64,000 nucleotides of DNA from Hirschia litorea. Its GTDB lineage: Bacteria > Pseudomonadota > Alphaproteobacteria > Caulobacterales > Hyphomonadaceae. Positions within the stretch are counted from its first letter, which is position 1, and each line of letters opens with the position of its first letter. The notes beneath the pieces were generated by a model that saw only the letters and a list, made by a program, of their open reading frames with translations, made no database searches and had not been told where the DNA came from. Below are positions 62,520 to 64,000 of this stretch, in pieces. Made by a program: the position numbers and the translations under genes. The stretch covers positions 806,001 through 870,000 of the forward strand of contig NZ_JBHTBR010000005.1 of NCBI RefSeq assembly GCF_042665075.1, written 5' to 3'.

Positions 62520-62549
62520 AACAGCCGCCTAAAAGTTTAGGCGGTTGTT
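62520..62549 (+). terminator. Probable terminator after the methyltransferase lipoprotein
   Basis: Arms AACAGCCGCCTAAA (62520-62533) and TTTAGGCGGTTGTT (62536-62549) with one G-T pair. The downstream T run is short (TTGTT), so termination strength is uncertain. Confidence 0.6.
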
Positions 62550-62590
62550 CGTGGATGGCTTATAATTAGCTGTAGTGGGAGGGTAGTTTT

Positions 62591-63484
62591 ATGTCGCAAG
62601 CGATTAAACTTTTTTTGGCTGGACTTTGTCTGGTCATGGTTGGGTGTTCGCAAAATGATGGGGTGGGATCTCCGCCTCCACCGTCGCCGGCTCCACCACC
62701 TCCAGCAGCGCCTGCTCCAGCGCCTCTTCCATTGCCGCCTCCTGTGATGGATTTTCCAGACAGAGCCGAAGGTGAGCCAGCCTTTGATGATGCTGTTTCT
62801 CTGGAAATTGTGACTGATTTTCTAAGCTCGGATCGGGATTTTAAGCCCAATAAAGGAGAATTGCCGATTGGCCTTGTGCTGTTCGACAGAGGAGAAGAAT
62901 TAAAAAATGCTGTCATTTGTGATGCTTACACAAAAGAATTGCGGACTTATTCAGACGCAGTGATCGATTCTCCGGATCAAGACTTCTTTGTCACATACTG
63001 GTTGTTGAAAGACCAACCAGCCGATTTTTCCAGCTGTGATGCGTTGCGTCAGTCTTATGATTATGACCGTGCGGCAGCGATTAAAGCAGAATATGGGCTG
63101 AGTGATACGGCAGGTCCAGTGTTTCTGGCCGTCGATTCTGATGGCAATAGTGTGTTTTTAGACCTGTCTGCTGCCAGTCTGGAAGCCACGCGGTCTGCTG
63201 TTGATCAGTGGCTGGTGTTGGCGCTGGAGGCGTCTGCTGAGGCAGAGGTTCAGGAGGCGATGGTGGATGATGAGCCTATGGAATCCGTGAATGCAGATGG
63301 AGACGCGACCACGCCGATGGTATCATCTCGATTTTCTTTAGCGTCATTTTCAACGGGTATGAAAGCCAAGTTTTTAACAGATGGGAATTCTACTGTCAGT
63401 GAAACGAAAAAAGGAAACACTACTTTATTTGCGTATTCGGATTCTGGAACAGGTTACCGAATAGGCTCTACACTGAGATTCTAG
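62591..63484 (+). CDS. Proline-rich lipoprotein of unknown function
   Basis: A 297-residue lipoprotein (lipobox MVGC, Cys19). Residues 27-52 are almost pure Pro/Ala/Ser (SPPPPSPAPPPPAAP...), a spacer likely to extend from the membrane or through peptidoglycan. The rest is a soluble domain with an acidic middle (AEVQEAMVDDEPMESVNADG) and ends YRIGSTLRF. I do not recognise the soluble domain. GGGAGGG lies before the ATG. Monocistronic. Confidence 0.75.
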   Translation: MSQAIKLFLAGLCLVMVGCSQNDGVGSPPPPSPAPPPPAAPAPAPLPLPPPVMDFPDRAEGEPAFDDAVSLEIVTDFLSSDRDFKPNKGELPIGLVLFDRGEELKNAVICDAYTKELRTYSDAVIDSPDQDFFVTYWLLKDQPADFSSCDALRQSYDYDRAAAIKAEYGLSDTAGPVFLAVDSDGNSVFLDLSAASLEATRSAVDQWLVLALEASAEAEVQEAMVDDEPMESVNADGDATTPMVSSRFSLASFSTGMKAKFLTDGNSTVSETKKGNTTLFAYSDSGTGYRIGSTLRF

Positions 63485-63614
63485 TGAAAAAGGGGTTTCC
63501 CTTTCCTATGGTAAATCGGTTAAGTATCCAGTTGAGATACTGTCACTGCAATGTTTAAGTGATGGTTCCACATAACCTATTATAAACCTCGGTTCGAGGA
63601 AGGATTGTACGATT

Positions 63615-63917
63615 ATGGATTTGAATGAAATTACGGCCAAGATTTCTGAAGTTGTTTCCTCAGGTACCGATTTTGATGACAAAGTGAAATTTGACTTTGG
63701 TGATGAAGGCAAGCTTTTCATTGATGGTGCAAGCAACTCTGTATCAAATGATGATGGAGACGCAGACGCAACGATTTCTGTTGATTTTGAAGATTTCAAA
63801 AAATTGGCACAAGGTCAGATGGATCCAATGATGGCATTCATGCAAGGCAAGCTAAAAGTTGCTGGTGACATGGGCGTGGCTATGAAACTTCAAGGTCTCT
63901 TTTCAAGCATGACCTAA
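63615..63917 (+). CDS. SCP2 sterol-binding domain protein
   Basis: A 100-residue single-domain protein of the SCP2 family, which binds lipids or acyl-CoA. DADATISVDFEDFKKLAQGQ and DPMMAFMQGKLKVAGDMGVAMKL are the standard SCP2 blocks. AAGGA lies ten bases before the ATG. Alphaproteobacterial homologues are common and their substrate is unsettled. A terminator follows. Confidence 0.9.
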   Translation: MDLNEITAKISEVVSSGTDFDDKVKFDFGDEGKLFIDGASNSVSNDDGDADATISVDFEDFKKLAQGQMDPMMAFMQGKLKVAGDMGVAMKLQGLFSSMT

Positions 63918-63944
63918 GCATTCGTTTGTGAAGTGAATTTAAGG

Positions 63945-63979
63945 ATACCCTCGATGCGTGCTGTATCGGGGGTATTTTT
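63945..63979 (+). terminator. Rho-independent terminator of the SCP2 gene
   Basis: An 11-bp stem ATACCCTCGAT (63945-63955) / ATCGGGGGTAT (63965-63975) with one G-T pair and a nine-base loop, followed by TTTTT. It begins 27 bases after the stop. Confidence 0.82.
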
Positions 63980-64000
63980 ATGCTGTAGTAAAACTTTTAG

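Noticed and set aside
1..64000. Search for prophage, insertion sequence, CRISPR array, tRNA or rRNA genes
   Set aside because: None supported: no transposase or integrase frames, no regular direct repeats with spacers, and no tRNA-like folds in the gaps that I read.

Overview
The window is a chromosomal segment of an alphaproteobacterium of the Caulobacterales/Hyphomonadaceae type, with moderate GC (roughly mid-40s per cent by eye). The evidence is the gene order coaBC-ubiB-ubiE-mutM-(enoyl-CoA hydratase)-rpsT-dnaA-dnaN-recF-gyrB, a RegB/SenC/RegA cluster, an MmcB-type repair gene, a DUF1674 gene and a large TonB receptor. A Hirschia-like organism would fit, but that is inference. I see no tRNA, rRNA, CRISPR array, insertion sequence or prophage.

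Layout. 0-5.5 kb: coenzyme A synthesis (partial coaBC), ubiquinone genes on the minus strand, then mutM, an exported protein, an enoyl-CoA hydratase and rpsT on the plus strand. 5.5-12.6 kb: the replication block dnaA-dnaN-recF-gyrB, with a perfect DnaA box in the rpsT-dnaA gap. 12.9-22 kb: a TonB-dependent receptor, an EEP-family hydrolase, a cation/proton antiporter, a YgjP-type metallopeptidase and a large lipoprotein. 22.2-25.1 kb: senC / regB-regA redox control. 25.2-26.8 kb: an AT-rich accessory pair, DUF262 plus HEPN, placed directly behind a host gene; it resembles a small defence unit. 26.8-31.3 kb: mmcB with a near-consensus LexA site, a degenerate zincin, a TetR regulator, carbonic anhydrase, a LysE exporter and pyrophosphatase.

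31.4-44.1 kb: argG, a rhodanese/VWA operon, purH, an envelope-sugar block (FlaA1-type epimerase/dehydratase, heparinase-like protein, rpe), a glycine-zipper lipoprotein, rsmB and htpX. 44.2-51.7 kb: small and exported proteins, an SDR, a second LysE exporter, a second large lipoprotein, an exported nickel superoxide dismutase, a DUF1287 protein and a GNAT. 51.7-64 kb: typA, two chemoreceptors facing each other across a shared terminator, a glycosyltransferase, a GST-like protein with an odd tail, a rhomboid protease, hsp20, two lipoproteins and an SCP2-domain protein.

The most notable signals outside plain genes are: (i) three hairpins behind hsp20 that, read on the minus strand, look like a small RNA with two anti-Shine-Dalgarno C/U-rich loops and a terminator; (ii) a ROSE-like RNA thermometer at the hsp20 start; (iii) the DUF262-HEPN pair; (iv) a DnaA whose box VII arginine-finger position is Asp; and (v) a Ni-SOD whose signal-peptide cleavage site would expose exactly the nickel-binding His.
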